DNA of 64,000 nucleotides from Erwinia aphidicola (GTDB lineage: Bacteria; Pseudomonadota; Gammaproteobacteria; Enterobacterales; Enterobacteriaceae): positions 1,860,001 to 1,924,000 of the forward strand of contig NZ_JAMKCQ010000001.1 in NCBI RefSeq assembly GCF_024169515.1, written 5' to 3'. The position numbers were made by a program, and so were the translations under genes. Below are positions 42,642-55,701 of the stretch, piece after piece. The notes under the pieces are model-generated. The model ran no database searches, was not told the origin of the DNA, and saw only the letters and a program-made list of their open reading frames with translations. The stretch's first letter is position 1; each line of letters begins with the position of its first letter.

Positions 42642-43437
42642 AGAACGCCCCACCGTGCTGGTGTTTGACTCCGGCGTCGGTGGGCTTTCAGTCTATGATG
42701 AGATCCGCAAATTGCTGCCGGACCTCCATTATCTCTACGCTTTCGACAACGTTGCCTTTCCTTATGGCGAGAAGTCGGAAGAGTTTATCGTTGAGCGCGT
42801 GCTCGCTATCGTTGAAGCGGTCACCCGCCTCTATCCTCTTGCGTTAGTGGTTATCGCCTGTAACTCGGCAAGTACCGTGACGCTGCCGGCCCTGCGCGCA
42901 CGCTTTGAATTTCCGGTGGTGGGCGTCGTACCTGCCATTAAACCTGCCGCACGCCTGACGCGTAACGGTGTCGTTGGCCTGCTGGCAACGCGCGGCACCG
43001 TGAAACGCCCTTATACTCATGAGCTGGTTGCGCGCTTCGGTAGCGAATGCAAAACGGAGATGATCGGTTCGTCAGAACTGGTGGCGCTGGCGGAAGCAAA
43101 ACTGCATGGGCAACCGGTAGCAATAGAAGAAGTGAAGCGCGTTCTGCAGCCGTGGCTGCGGATGCAGGAGCCACCGGATACGGTGGTGCTGGGCTGTACC
43201 CACTTCCCTCTTATTAGCGAAGAGCTGCAACAGGTGCTGCCGGAAGGGACGCGTTTAATAGATTCTGGCGCGGCGATTGCGCGACGCACCGTCTGGTTAC
43301 TGGAAAATGTATCCCCGCATGCCGTTTCCGCGGATGCCAATATCGCTTTCTGTATGGATATTACTGAACAAGCTGTGCAATTAATGCCCGTTTTACAGCG
43401 TTATGGCTTCGAAAAGCTCGAAAAACTGGCTGTTTAA
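42586..43437 (+). CDS. murI: glutamate racemase
   Basis: Supplies D-glutamate for peptidoglycan. The 283-residue protein has the proton-acid residues in [17 protein letters not shown] (D28-S29), catalytic cysteines in [15 protein letters not shown] and [10 protein letters not shown], and the activator-site N-terminal extension typical of enterobacteria. ATG 42586 aligns with the E. coli start, which likewise overlaps btuB by 56 bases. ATG 42592 is the alternative. Translation is probably coupled to btuB. The rRNA operon promoter follows within 60 bases. Confidence 0.96.
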   Translation: MVMKPLDGNTTSAAATTSKERPTVLVFDSGVGGLSVYDEIRKLLPDLHYLYAFDNVAFPYGEKSEEFIVERVLAIVEAVTRLYPLALVVIACNSASTVTLPALRARFEFPVVGVVPAIKPAARLTRNGVVGLLATRGTVKRPYTHELVARFGSECKTEMIGSSELVALAEAKLHGQPVAIEEVKRVLQPWLRMQEPPDTVVLGCTHFPLISEELQQVLPEGTRLIDSGAAIARRTVWLLENVSPHAVSADANIAFCMDITEQAVQLMPVLQRYGFEKLEKLAV

Positions 43438-43488
43438 GGGTGTTTAGAGCAAAAAAACAGCACTCAAAAAGTTTTTTGCGATTTGCCC

Positions 43489-43516
43489 TTGTCAGCCTCC
43501 AGAAATTCCCTATAAT
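43489..43516 (+). promoter_or_regulatory. rRNA operon promoter P1
   Basis: TTGTCA, 16 bases, TATAAT, followed by a GC-rich discriminator (GCGCCTCC), as in rrn P1 promoters. The A/T-run segment at 43450-43478 is a likely UP element. Confidence 0.88.
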
Positions 43517-43609
43517 GCGCCTCCACTGACACGGAACAACGGCTTACAGGCCAGCGTGTTGAGAGGTTCAGGAAGTTCTGAACCGCCGGAAAAACTTCTC
43601 AAAAAGAAG

Positions 43610-43637
43610 TTGACTCCGAAGGAGGAAAGCGTAATAT
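43610..43637 (+). promoter_or_regulatory. rRNA operon promoter P2
   Basis: TTGACT, 16 bases, TAATAT, about 120 bases downstream of P1, the usual P1-P2 spacing. Confidence 0.8.
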
Positions 43638-43676
43638 ACGCCACCTCGCGACAGGATGCTTCGGCACTGCTCGCAA

Positions 43677-43841
43677 CGCTCTTTAACAATTTATCAGACA
43701 ATCTGTGTGGGCACTCGCAGGATTGATATCAACGTCTCCGGACGTAAAAAATATCAAGCCTCACGAGTGAACACATAATGAAATTCATTATGACGTTTTA
43801 CAGATGAGCACAGCTGAACTTGTTTCAGCAAATCGAACTTT
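43677..43841 (+). other. rRNA leader with boxA and 16S processing stem
   Basis: CGCTCTTTAACA at 43677 is the antitermination boxA. ATCAGACAATCTGTGTGGGC at about 43693 is complementary to CTCACACAGATTGTCTGAT after 16S (45407-45425). Together they form the RNase III processing stem of pre-16S. No gene is present. Confidence 0.8.
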
Positions 43842-45382
<1,541 letters not shown>

Positions 45383-45455
45383 CCTGAAGATACCTTCCCG
45401 CGTAGTGCTCACACAGATTGTCTGATGAACGTAACGAGCAAAATGTAGTATCAGA

Positions 45456-45531
45456 GTCCCCATCGTCTAGAGGCCCAGGACACTGCCCTTTCACGGCTGT
45501 AACAGGGGTTCGAATCCCCTTGGGGACGCCA
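45456..45531 (+). tRNA. tRNA-Glu (TTC) in the 16S-23S spacer
   Basis: 76 bases with encoded CCA, cloverleaf complete, anticodon TTC at 45490-45492. The acceptor pairs GTCCCC/GGGGAC and the T arm are perfect. The anticodon stem reads CTGCC / GGCTG, leaving a T-T mismatch at the second pair (45484 and 45498) where E. coli has C-G. It is the only tRNA in this spacer. A second boxA (TGCTCTTTAACA) lies at 45604. Confidence 0.96.
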
Positions 45532-45748
45532 TACCGGTAACGAAGTGAAAGTCGTTATCACCGTATCTCAAAACTGACTTTTTGGAGTCACGTTTGAGAT
45601 ATTTGCTCTTTAACAATCCGGAACAAGCTGAAAATTGAAACGACGCGTCGTATTCATTCTCCGTAATAAGAATGAAGTTAACGATGCGTTCGAGTCTCTC
45701 AAATGCTCACGACAGCATGCCGTCCTTCGGGACGCTTGTGGGTTGTGA

Positions 45749-48654
<2,906 letters not shown>

Positions 48655-48735
48655 ACAACGCCAGAAGCGTTCTGGTGTGCGTTATGAGAGACGCAAAAGA
48701 GATTTTCAGCCTGTTACCGGAATCAAGTCCGAAGG

Positions 48736-48836
48736 ATTTTGCGCTGAGGCAAGGCGGCAAGCGAAGGAAAGGAGGGAGCATACTGAAGTATGTGACTGAC
48801 TTTGCGAGCGCGGCCAACGCAGCATCAGCACAAAAG
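48736..48836. repeat. ERIC-like palindromic element in the 23S-5S spacer
   Basis: ATTTTGCGCTGA and TCAGCACAAAAG bound a 101-base imperfect palindrome. Inside, AAGGCGGCAAGCGAAGG, GGAGCATACTGAAGTATGTG and CGGCCAACGCAGC closely follow the ERIC (IRU) consensus. It sits between the usual GATTTTCAGCCTG block and AATTTGCCTGG of the spacer, making the spacer about 206 bases instead of roughly 90 in E. coli. The open frame across it is not a real gene. Confidence 0.7.
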
Positions 48837-48860
48837 ACACAGGACAGAGCACAAAGAATT

Positions 48861-48980
48861 TGCCTGGCGGCTTTAGCGCGGTGGTCCCACCTGACCCCAT
48901 GCCGAACTCAGAAGTGAAACGCCGTAGCGCCGATGGTAGTGTGGGGCCTCCCCATGCGAGAGTAGGGAACTGCCAGGCAT
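48861..48980 (+). rRNA. 5S ribosomal RNA
   Basis: 120 bases from TGCCTGGCGG to ACTGCCAGGCAT, with the ends pairing perfectly. Matches E. coli 5S except a few positions such as GGCTTTAGCGC near the 5' side. Confidence 0.99.
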
Positions 48981-49078
48981 CAATTTAAGACCCGTTTTCG
49001 GGTCGTGACCTTACCCCTGACAAGGTAAGGGCGAAACACCTGAAGTCAGACGCCGTCTGAATTCAGTACAGAATCGGT

Positions 49079-49155
49079 GGAGCGGTAGTTCAGTTGGTTA
49101 GAATACCTGCCTGTCACGCAGGGGGTCGCGGGTTCGAGCCCCGTCCGTTCCGCCA
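49079..49155 (+). tRNA. tRNA-Asp (GTC)
   Basis: 77 bases, GGAGCGG acceptor paired with CCGTTCC, anticodon GTC in CCTGTCACGC, encoded CCA. Distal tRNA of the rRNA operon, the same arrangement as E. coli rrnC. Confidence 0.98.
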
Positions 49156-49162
49156 CCCTTTT

Positions 49163-49238
49163 AGGGGCGTAGTTCAATTGGTAGAGCACCGGTCTCCAAA
49201 ACCGGGTGTTGGGAGTTCGAGTCTCTCCGCCCCTGCCA
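49163..49238 (+). tRNA. tRNA-Trp (CCA)
   Basis: 76 bases, AGGGGCG acceptor paired with CGCCCCT, anticodon CCA in TCTCCAAAAC, encoded 3' CCA. Follows tRNA-Asp by seven bases; in E. coli this aspT-trpT pair ends rrnC. Confidence 0.98.
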
Positions 49239-49248
49239 AATAAAAACA

Positions 49249-49278
49249 ATCCTTTGCTTCGGCAAAGGATTTTTTTTG
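49249..49278 (+). terminator. rRNA operon terminator
   Basis: ATCCTTTGC-TTCG-GCAAAGGATTTTTTTT directly after tRNA-Trp: strong UUCG-loop stem with eight T. Confidence 0.95.
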
Positions 49279-49367
49279 TCTAAAATTCCTGCCCTGTCCG
49301 TTATTCACCCAATTTCCCCATAAAAAAAGGCCAGCAAACTGACCCTTTTGTGCGTTTTAACAACGAT

Positions 49368-50195
49368 TTATGCTTTAATATTCACCGGGAATTTTATCAG
49401 CTGGCGAATATAGGCCTGCTGATCGCTGTTTTCTAACCACACCGCATACAGCGGTCGGGAGACAACAGCCGTGTCCGGGATCACCACTAAATCGCTGTAC
49501 TCTTTACCCCATACCTCAGGTAAAAATGCGCAGGCTCCGGTAGTGTGCAGCAGTTGACGGGTTAAATGTGCAGAAGTTGTCGTCAGCACAGGCACGTCGT
49601 CTGCCCCTGCCAGATAGCTTTCATGCTGATGGAAATCAGCACCCCACTCCAGCTTAATATAGTCATATTTCTCTTTTTTCTCCGATTTTCGCGACCGGAA
49701 CAAAGTCAGAGAAATATGGCCAATCTGCTGGCTGGTCAGCTCGTCCATTTTCGGTGCTTCAGTAGTAATTAACAGGTCCAGCTGCCGCTCGTGCAGTTGC
49801 TTGACCAGTAAATGGCGCTGAGCGACTCGTGCCTCTAAATGCAGGCTCTCACGGTTCTCATACAGGGTTTGTAGCCACGGCGTCAGGTAGGCTTCCCACA
49901 TGGAAGCACTTGCCCCTATCGACAGCTCGTGATGCTGCTGTGTATGCGCCACCTCTTTCTTGGCCATCAGCCAGGTGCTCATCAGGCTTTCTGCATAGGG
50001 GAGGAGTCGCTCGCCTGCAGACGTCAGCCTGATGTTATTGCGGTGGCGGGTAAACAGGTTTACACCCAGCTGGTTTTCAAGCTGTCTGATGCGAAAACTT
50101 ACAGCAGATTGCGTGAGATAGAGTGCTTCAGCGGCACGTCCAAAGTGGCGAGTTCTGCTCACTTCAAGAAAGGTCTTCAGTAATTCCGTATCCAC
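49368..50195 (-). CDS. hdfR: LysR-family regulator HdfR
   Basis: In E. coli HdfR represses flhDC and influences glutamate synthase expression. The 275-residue protein has the LysR HTH ([20 protein letters not shown], then [20 protein letters not shown]) and [20 protein letters not shown] as in E. coli. I place the start at GTG 50195 (VDTELLKTF). AGGAG is 6 bases upstream, and this reproduces the E. coli N-terminus. The ATG two codons earlier abuts the ribosome site with no spacing. The C-terminal third is noticeably more diverged. Divergent from maoP. Confidence 0.93.
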   Translation of the reverse strand: MDTELLKTFLEVSRTRHFGRAAEALYLTQSAVSFRIRQLENQLGVNLFTRHRNNIRLTSAGERLLPYAESLMSTWLMAKKEVAHTQQHHELSIGASASMWEAYLTPWLQTLYENRESLHLEARVAQRHLLVKQLHERQLDLLITTEAPKMDELTSQQIGHISLTLFRSRKSEKKEKYDYIKLEWGADFHQHESYLAGADDVPVLTTTSAHLTRQLLHTTGACAFLPEVWGKEYSDLVVIPDTAVVSRPLYAVWLENSDQQAYIRQLIKFPVNIKA

Positions 50196-50316
50196 ATCCA
50201 TCTCCTAAAAAACATTTGTCGTTATGATTTAAATGTTTTGTTTTACACTCTGTCAAGCCTATCTAATACTCCGCGCCATAAATAGCACGGCCATAAAAGA
50301 GTTAGGAGCGTGTAAA

Positions 50317-50655
50317 ATGGCGGAAAGCTTCGCAACAACGAATCGTTTTTTTGATAACAAACATTACCCTCGCGGGTTCTCCCGTCACGGCGATTTCACC
50401 ATCAAAGAAGCCCAACTTCTTGAGCGTTATGGTTACGCTTTTAACGAGTTGGACCTGGCAAAGCGTGAGCCAACGACGGAAGAAGAGCGTCTGTTTATTG
50501 AGGTGTGCCGTGGTGTGCGTGAGCCGCACACTGAGGCAGAGAAAGTCTGGTCAAAGTATATGACTCGAATCAAACGTCCTAAACGTTTCCACACCCTTTC
50601 AGGCGGCAAGCCGCAGATGGAAGGTGTTGAAGACTATACAGATAGTGACGATTAA
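50317..50655 (+). CDS. maoP: macrodomain Ori organisation protein MaoP
   Basis: A 112-residue protein that acts with the cis site maoS to constrain the Ori macrodomain in E. coli. The sequence [20 protein letters not shown] through [15 protein letters not shown] is almost identical to E. coli MaoP (YifE). Start ATG 50317; the open frame upstream to 50233 has no homology. I did not identify a maoS sequence. Confidence 0.95.
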   Translation: MAESFATTNRFFDNKHYPRGFSRHGDFTIKEAQLLERYGYAFNELDLAKREPTTEEERLFIEVCRGVREPHTEAEKVWSKYMTRIKRPKRFHTLSGGKPQMEGVEDYTDSDD

Positions 50656-50657
50656 GA

Positions 50658-50681
50658 GAAAAGGGGCTTCGGCCCCTTTTT
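50658..50681. terminator. terminator between maoP and yifB
   Basis: AAAAGGGGC-TTCG-GCCCCTTTTT is symmetric and can stop transcription from both convergent genes. Confidence 0.92.
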
Positions 50682-50689
50682 CGTTGCCA

Positions 50690-52210
50690 TCATTCCAGGT
50701 TATTTTGCAGGTATATCATTAAACGATCGATCCCACGGTAGCTTACAGCTTCAGTCAGATGTTCCCGGTTAATCTCCTGCTCGCCTGCCAGATCGGCAAT
50801 AGTCCGCGCCACTTTCAGTATGCGCTGCCACGCCCGCACCGACAGCCCCAAATGATTCAGCACCTGTTCCAGCCATTCGGCATCCTCTCGGGTAAGTGTA
50901 CAGTAATGCTGGATTTCTGGGTTATTCATTAGGGCATTCACTTTACCGCAGCGTGCGTACTGACAATTTCGTGCGGCCAGCACGCGCTCTCTTACCTGCT
51001 GGCTTGACTCACTGTCAGTACGTTGATGACTCAATGTTCCCGGAGGCAGAAGGGGCACCTCCAGCGATAAATCAAAACGGTCAAGGAAAGGGCCAGACAG
51101 GCGACTGAGATAGCGCAGCGTCTGCTGTGGAGAGCAGCGGTTGTGCGAACCAAGATAGTGTCCGGTCGGGCTTGGGTTCATGGCGGCTATCAATTGAAAA
51201 CGTGCCGGATAGGTAATCTTTGCTTTGGCCCGGGAGATACTGATCTCCCCTGACTCCAGCGGCTCACGTAATGCATCCAGCGCGCGCCGCTCAAATTCCG
51301 GTAGCTCATCCAGAAACAGCACGCCGTTATGCGCCAGCGAGATCTCCCCGGGCTTCGGCAAAGAGCCACCGCCCACTAACGCATACAGCGAAGCGCTGTG
51401 ATGAGGGGAGCGGAAAGGCCTCTGGCGCCACTGACGGCGTAGATCGCCGCTATTCACGAGACTAGCTACACTTGCACTCTCAAGGGCCTCACGATCGCTT
51501 AGAGGCGGCATCAGACCACTAAGCCGCGATGCCAGCATTGTTTTTCCCGTCCCCGGCGGTCCAATCAGCAGCAGATTATGGCCGCCAGACGCTGTGACCT
51601 CCAGCGCTCGCTTGGCCTGCTCCTGGCCAATAATTTCATTCAGGTCGCGCGTTTCGGCTGGGGAGGGTTGATGCTCGCAGCGGGCGTGCTCCAACTTACC
51701 TTTATCGTGCAAAAAAGCACAAACCTCCAGCAGGTGAGTCGCAATCAGGCTCTCGCCATGCTGGATCAGGCCGACATCATTTTCATTATAGGCCGAGAGG
51801 ATCAGCTGTCGCCGGGCATCCAGCGCGGCCACTGCGGCGGGAATCGCACCCTGTATGCCGCGTAGCGCGCCTGTCAGGGCCAGTTCGCCGAGGAACTCAT
51901 AGCGGGTGAGCTTTTCCGCAGGGATCTGCTCAGAAGCGGCGAGAATAGCGATAGCGATGGGAAGATCGTAACGCCCCCCCTCTTTTGGCAGGTCAGCAGG
52001 CGCCAGATTGACGGTGATACGCTTAGCCGGGAAGGTGAACCCGCTATTAAGGATTGCGCTGCGTACCCGATCGCGCGCTTCCTTGACGGTGGTTTCTGGC
52101 AGCCCGACCAGCGACAGCGCAGGCAACCCATTGCTGATGTGGACTTCTACAGTGACCAGCGGCGCCTGAATGCCGATTGCAGCGCGGGTGTAGGCAACAG
52201 ATAACGACAT
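50690..52210 (-). CDS. yifB: YifB, Mg-chelatase/ComM-family AAA+ ATPase
   Basis: A 506-residue protein with an N-terminal ChlI/Lon-like domain (MSLSVAYTRAAIGIQAPLVT, then HISNGLPALSLVGLPETTVK), an AAA+ core with Walker A LIGPPGTGKTMLASRLSG and Walker B GVLFLDELPEF, and a C-terminal ChlI-C region. The family is ComM, which in naturally competent bacteria promotes branch migration of heterologous DNA. The role in enterobacteria is unsettled. Same position beside ilvL as in E. coli. Confidence 0.95.
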   Translation of the reverse strand: MSLSVAYTRAAIGIQAPLVTVEVHISNGLPALSLVGLPETTVKEARDRVRSAILNSGFTFPAKRITVNLAPADLPKEGGRYDLPIAIAILAASEQIPAEKLTRYEFLGELALTGALRGIQGAIPAAVAALDARRQLILSAYNENDVGLIQHGESLIATHLLEVCAFLHDKGKLEHARCEHQPSPAETRDLNEIIGQEQAKRALEVTASGGHNLLLIGPPGTGKTMLASRLSGLMPPLSDREALESASVASLVNSGDLRRQWRQRPFRSPHHSASLYALVGGGSLPKPGEISLAHNGVLFLDELPEFERRALDALREPLESGEISISRAKAKITYPARFQLIAAMNPSPTGHYLGSHNRCSPQQTLRYLSRLSGPFLDRFDLSLEVPLLPPGTLSHQRTDSESSQQVRERVLAARNCQYARCGKVNALMNNPEIQHYCTLTREDAEWLEQVLNHLGLSVRAWQRILKVARTIADLAGEQEINREHLTEAVSYRGIDRLMIYLQNNLE

Positions 52211-52480
52211 AAACTCTCCTTGTTGCGGCTATTTTGCGCCCCCGGCTTTTTTGCGGCGACGGGCAAAGACGGAATTTGCGCGCCGCGCCGTAAAGTTTTT
52301 GCCCGGCTCCACTGCCAGAAACATTGCCTTGCGATCGGACTCGACTATTTTCTCAGCAGCGAGATGGAGCCATCGCGCCCGGTGATTAATGAAAAACATT
52401 CAGCTTTTGCTTATTGACTGAAAAACCATAATTTTTTCTGAATCTGTGGCTGCCCGCATAAAATTAAATGATGAAAAAAG
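52211..52480. other. gene-free region yifB / ilvL
   Basis: These 270 bases lie between divergent yifB and the ilv promoter. The half near yifB is GC-rich and the half near ilvL AT-rich, with several A/T tracts as expected for the IHF-sensitive upstream region of the E. coli ilv promoter. I see no gene. Confidence 0.4.
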
Positions 52481-52508
52481 TTGAATCAGAACCGAAAACT
52501 GTGATAAC
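52481..52508 (+). promoter_or_regulatory. ilvLGMEDA promoter
   Basis: TTGAAT, 16 bases, GATAAC with an extended TGT before the -10; the ACTGTGATAAC block matches the E. coli ilvGp2 region. About 40 bases ahead of ilvL. Confidence 0.6.
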
Positions 52509-52550
52509 TCTGTAGGCATTACTTCGAACAAGCGAATTTTAAGTATCCAA

Positions 52551-52649
52551 ATGAAAGCCCTTCTACGAGTCGTCAGCCTAGTCATTATTAACGTCGTCGT
52601 GATTATTATCACGCCGTGCGGGGCTACGCTCGGAGAAAGAAAGGCTTAA
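52551..52649 (+). CDS. ilvL: ilv operon leader peptide IlvL
   Basis: A 32-residue attenuation peptide (MKALLRVVSLVIINVVVIII, then TPCGATLGERKA). Ten of its first 20 codons are for Val, Ile or Leu, so ribosome stalling on these codons senses charged branched-chain tRNAs. It is followed by the attenuator hairpin at 52672-52708. Length and C-terminal pattern match E. coli IlvL. Translated but with no function beyond regulation. Confidence 0.97.
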   Translation: MKALLRVVSLVIINVVVIIITPCGATLGERKA

Positions 52650-52671
52650 AAATCAAGCCTGATTTCGAAAG

Positions 52672-52708
52672 AACCCCCGCACCGAAAGGTCCGGGGGTTT
52701 TTTTTTTG
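52672..52708 (+). terminator. ilv attenuator
   Basis: CCCCCGCACC-GAAA-GGTCCGGGGG followed by nine or more T. Formation is controlled by translation of ilvL. Confidence 0.95.
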
Positions 52709-52789
52709 CAGGGCATTAACGAGAGAGGAACAGAAGATGAACAGTAGAATAATATGCTGTTGTTCCAAGCAGAGGGCGGGGAAATAACT

Positions 52790-54436
52790 ATGAATGGTGC
52801 TCAGTGGGTGGTTCAAGCTTTGCGTGCACAGGGTGTCGAAACAGTTTTCGGCTACCCGGGTGGTGCAATCATGCCGGTCTATGACGCGCTCTATGACGGC
52901 GGTGTCGAACACCTACTGTGCCGCCACGAGCAGGGTGCGGCGATGGCGGCGATCGGATTCGCTCGCGCGACTGGCAAAGTCGGCGTCTGTATCGCCACTT
53001 CCGGACCGGGGGCCACCAACCTGATCACCGGCCTGGCTGATGCCATGCTGGACTCGGTGCCGATTGTCGCCATCACCGGGCAGGTCTCCTCCGCGGTGAT
53101 GGGCACCGATGCCTTCCAGGAGATCGACGTGCTCGGCCTGTCACTGGCCTGTACCAAGCACAGTTTCCTCGTTGAATCTCTCGAAGAGTTACCGATCGTG
53201 ATGGCAGAGGCCTTCGCCATCGCCAAATCGGGCCGCCCTGGCCCGGTACTGGTCGATATCCCTAAGGATATCCAGCTGGCATGCGGTGAGCTGAGCGCGC
53301 ATCTGCTGCCGGTAGAGCAGGAGCTGGCGCACCCGCACGCTGAATTGCAGCAGGCGCGTAACCTGCTGGCTCAGTCAAAAAAACCGATCCTGTACGTGGG
53401 TGGCGGTGTCGGGATGGCGGATGCCGTTCACGCCCTGCGCGCTTTCGCTAAAGAGACCGGTATTCCGACCGTTGCCACGCTGAAAGGTTTGGGCACGCCG
53501 GATGCTGAAGACGCCTGCTACCTCGGCATGCTGGGCATGCACGGTACTAAAGCCGCCAATATTGCCGTTCAGCAGTGTGACCTGCTGATTGCCGTAGGCG
53601 CGCGCTTTGACGATCGCGTAACCGGTAAGCTGGACACCTTCGCGCCGCATGCCAGCGTGATCCATCTGGATATCGACCCGGCTGAGCTTCACAAACTGCG
53701 CCGCGCGCACGTTGGCCTGCAGGGCGACCTGAATAAGCTGCTGCCAGACCTGTATCAGCCGGTTGAGATTCAGGCGTGGCGTGAAGAAGTGAAGGCGCTG
53801 AAAGCCGAAAGCGGCTGGCGCTACGACCATCCGGGCGAGGCGATTTTTGCTCCGCTGTTCTTGAAACAGTTGTCAGACCGTAAACCGCAAAGTGCAGTAG
53901 TGACCACCGATGTGGGTCAGCACCAGATGTGGGCCGCGCAGCATATGAGCTTTAACCGCCCGGAAAACTTCATCACCTCCAGCGGTCTGGGCACCATGGG
54001 CTTTGGTCTGCCAGCCGCAGTGGGTGCACAGGTTGCCCGCCCGGACGACACCGTTATCTGCGTCTCCGGCGACGGTTCCTTCATGATGAACGTGCAGGAG
54101 CTTGGCACCATTAAGCGTAAACAGCTGCCGGTTAAAATTGTGCTGCTTGATAACCAGCGCCTTGGCATGGTTCGCCAGTGGCAGCAGCTGTTCTTCGCCG
54201 AGCGTTACAGCGAAACCAATCTGTCCGATAACCCGGACTTCCTGATGCTGGCCCGCGCTTTTGATATCCCGGGCCAGCGCATTACCCGTAAAGACCAGGT
54301 CGACGCCGCATTAGACGCTTTGCTGCACAGTGAAGGGCCATACATGCTCCACGTCGCCATCGATGAGCTTGAGAACGTCTGGCCTCTGGTACCGCCTGGT
54401 GCCAGCAACGAACAAATGATGGAGAAAACCTCATGA
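52790..54436 (+). CDS. ilvG: acetolactate synthase II large subunit (intact)
   Basis: Thiamine-diphosphate enzyme condensing pyruvate (with pyruvate or 2-oxobutyrate) in valine, leucine and isoleucine synthesis. The 548-residue protein has catalytic E47 in [11 protein letters not shown], and the ThDP/Mg motif [18 protein letters not shown] with [13 protein letters not shown]. Start is ATG 52790 ([15 protein letters not shown]). Unlike E. coli K-12, whose ilvG is frameshifted, the frame is uninterrupted, so a valine-resistant isozyme should be active. The stop overlaps the ilvM start (ATGA). Confidence 0.98.
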   Translation: MNGAQWVVQALRAQGVETVFGYPGGAIMPVYDALYDGGVEHLLCRHEQGAAMAAIGFARATGKVGVCIATSGPGATNLITGLADAMLDSVPIVAITGQVSSAVMGTDAFQEIDVLGLSLACTKHSFLVESLEELPIVMAEAFAIAKSGRPGPVLVDIPKDIQLACGELSAHLLPVEQELAHPHAELQQARNLLAQSKKPILYVGGGVGMADAVHALRAFAKETGIPTVATLKGLGTPDAEDACYLGMLGMHGTKAANIAVQQCDLLIAVGARFDDRVTGKLDTFAPHASVIHLDIDPAELHKLRRAHVGLQGDLNKLLPDLYQPVEIQAWREEVKALKAESGWRYDHPGEAIFAPLFLKQLSDRKPQSAVVTTDVGQHQMWAAQHMSFNRPENFITSSGLGTMGFGLPAAVGAQVARPDDTVICVSGDGSFMMNVQELGTIKRKQLPVKIVLLDNQRLGMVRQWQQLFFAERYSETNLSDNPDFLMLARAFDIPGQRITRKDQVDAALDALLHSEGPYMLHVAIDELENVWPLVPPGASNEQMMEKTS

Positions 54437-54690
54437 TGCAGCATCAATTGTCTATCGAAGCGCGCTTTCGCCCGGAAATACTGGAGCGCATTTTGCGCGT
54501 CGTGCGTCACCGCGGCTTTCAGGTCTGCGCGATGAACATGGCGTCGTTGGTCAACAGTGACAATATTAATATTGAGATGACCGTTGCCAGCCAGCGCTCT
54601 GTCGATTTACTGTCAACGCAGTTGAGTAAACTGATGGACGTTGCATGCGTTCAGACCCAACAATTAACAACACAACAAATCCGCGCATAA
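54433..54690 (+). CDS. ilvM: acetolactate synthase II small subunit
   Basis: An 85-residue ACT-domain regulatory subunit ([20 protein letters not shown], then GFQVCAMNM and [15 protein letters not shown]) that stabilises IlvG. It overlaps ilvG by four bases, so the two are translationally coupled. Matches E. coli IlvM. Confidence 0.97.
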   Translation: MMQHQLSIEARFRPEILERILRVVRHRGFQVCAMNMASLVNSDNINIEMTVASQRSVDLLSTQLSKLMDVACVQTQQLTTQQIRA

Positions 54691-54708
54691 GCGCGCAAGG
54701 AAACAAGA

Positions 54709-55635
54709 ATGACGAAGAAAGCAGACTTTATCTGGTTCAATGGCGAGATGGTTAAATGGGAAGACGCTAAGGTCAGCGTCATGTCCCACGCACTGCACTA
54801 CGGCACCTCTGTGTTTGAAGGCGTCCGCTGCTATGACTCTCACAAAGGACCAGTAGTCTTCCGCCATCGTGAACATATGCAGCGCCTGCGTGATTCTGCA
54901 AAGATCTATCGTTTCCCTGTCAGCCTGAGCGTTGATGAGTTGATGGAAGCCTGCCGCGCTACCCTGCGTAAAAACAACCTGAAAAGCGCCTATATTCGTC
55001 CGCTGGTATTTGTTGGTGACGTGGGCCTGGGCGTTAACCCGCCGGACGGTTATGAAACTGATGTGATCATCGCTGCATTCCCATGGGGCGCCTACCTCGG
55101 TGCCGAAGCGCTGGAGCAGGGGATCGATGCGATGGTCTCTTCCTGGAACCGCGTGGCGCCAAACACCCTGCCGACGGCGGCCAAAGCCGGTGGTAACTAT
55201 CTCTCCTCTCTGCTGGTGGGTAGCGAAGCGCGCCGCCACGGCTACCAGGAAGGGATCGCGCTGGATACCCAGGGCTATATCTCAGAAGGTGCCGGTGAGA
55301 ACCTGTTTGAAGTGAAAGACGGCATTCTGTTCACTCCGCCGTTCACCTCTTCTGCGCTGCCGGGTATTACTCGTGACGCCATCATCAAACTGGCGCAGGA
55401 TATGGGAATCGAAGTGCGTGAGCAGGTGCTGTCACGTGAATCGCTGTATCTGGCTGACGAAGTGTTTATGTCCGGTACTGCCGCGGAGATCACTCCGGTG
55501 CGTAGCGTTGACGGTATCCAGGTTGGCGCGGGTAAACGCGGCCCGGTCACCGAGCGCATCCAGTCTGCCTTCTTCGGCCTGTTCACCGGCGAAACGGAAG
55601 ACAAATGGGGCTGGTTGGATCCGGTTAACCCATAA
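54709..55635 (+). CDS. ilvE: branched-chain amino acid aminotransferase
   Basis: Fold-type IV PLP transaminase carrying out the last step of Val, Leu and Ile synthesis. The 308-residue protein has the PLP lysine in TAAKAGGNYLSSLLVG (K159), SAYIRPLVFVGDVGLGVNPP, and EGAGENLFEVKDG. Third structural gene of ilvGMEDA, 18 bases after ilvM. Confidence 0.98.
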   Translation: MTKKADFIWFNGEMVKWEDAKVSVMSHALHYGTSVFEGVRCYDSHKGPVVFRHREHMQRLRDSAKIYRFPVSLSVDELMEACRATLRKNNLKSAYIRPLVFVGDVGLGVNPPDGYETDVIIAAFPWGAYLGAEALEQGIDAMVSSWNRVAPNTLPTAAKAGGNYLSSLLVGSEARRHGYQEGIALDTQGYISEGAGENLFEVKDGILFTPPFTSSALPGITRDAIIKLAQDMGIEVREQVLSRESLYLADEVFMSGTAAEITPVRSVDGIQVGAGKRGPVTERIQSAFFGLFTGETEDKWGWLDPVNP

Positions 55636-55701
55636 CAATAATGTTTTTTTCGCAGGCGTCAGTTGACGCCTGCGCACTATCTGATTTCTGGAGTATAGAG
55701 C

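Noticed and set aside
48675..48917. 80-codon open frame across the 23S-5S spacer and 5S rRNA
   Set aside because: It runs into the 5S gene and through an ERIC-like palindrome; it is a by-product of the repeat, not a gene.
49079..49238. tRNA-Asp/tRNA-Trp as a possible integration site for a mobile element
   Set aside because: No integrase, attachment-site duplication or foreign cargo follows; hdfR and conserved genes come next.
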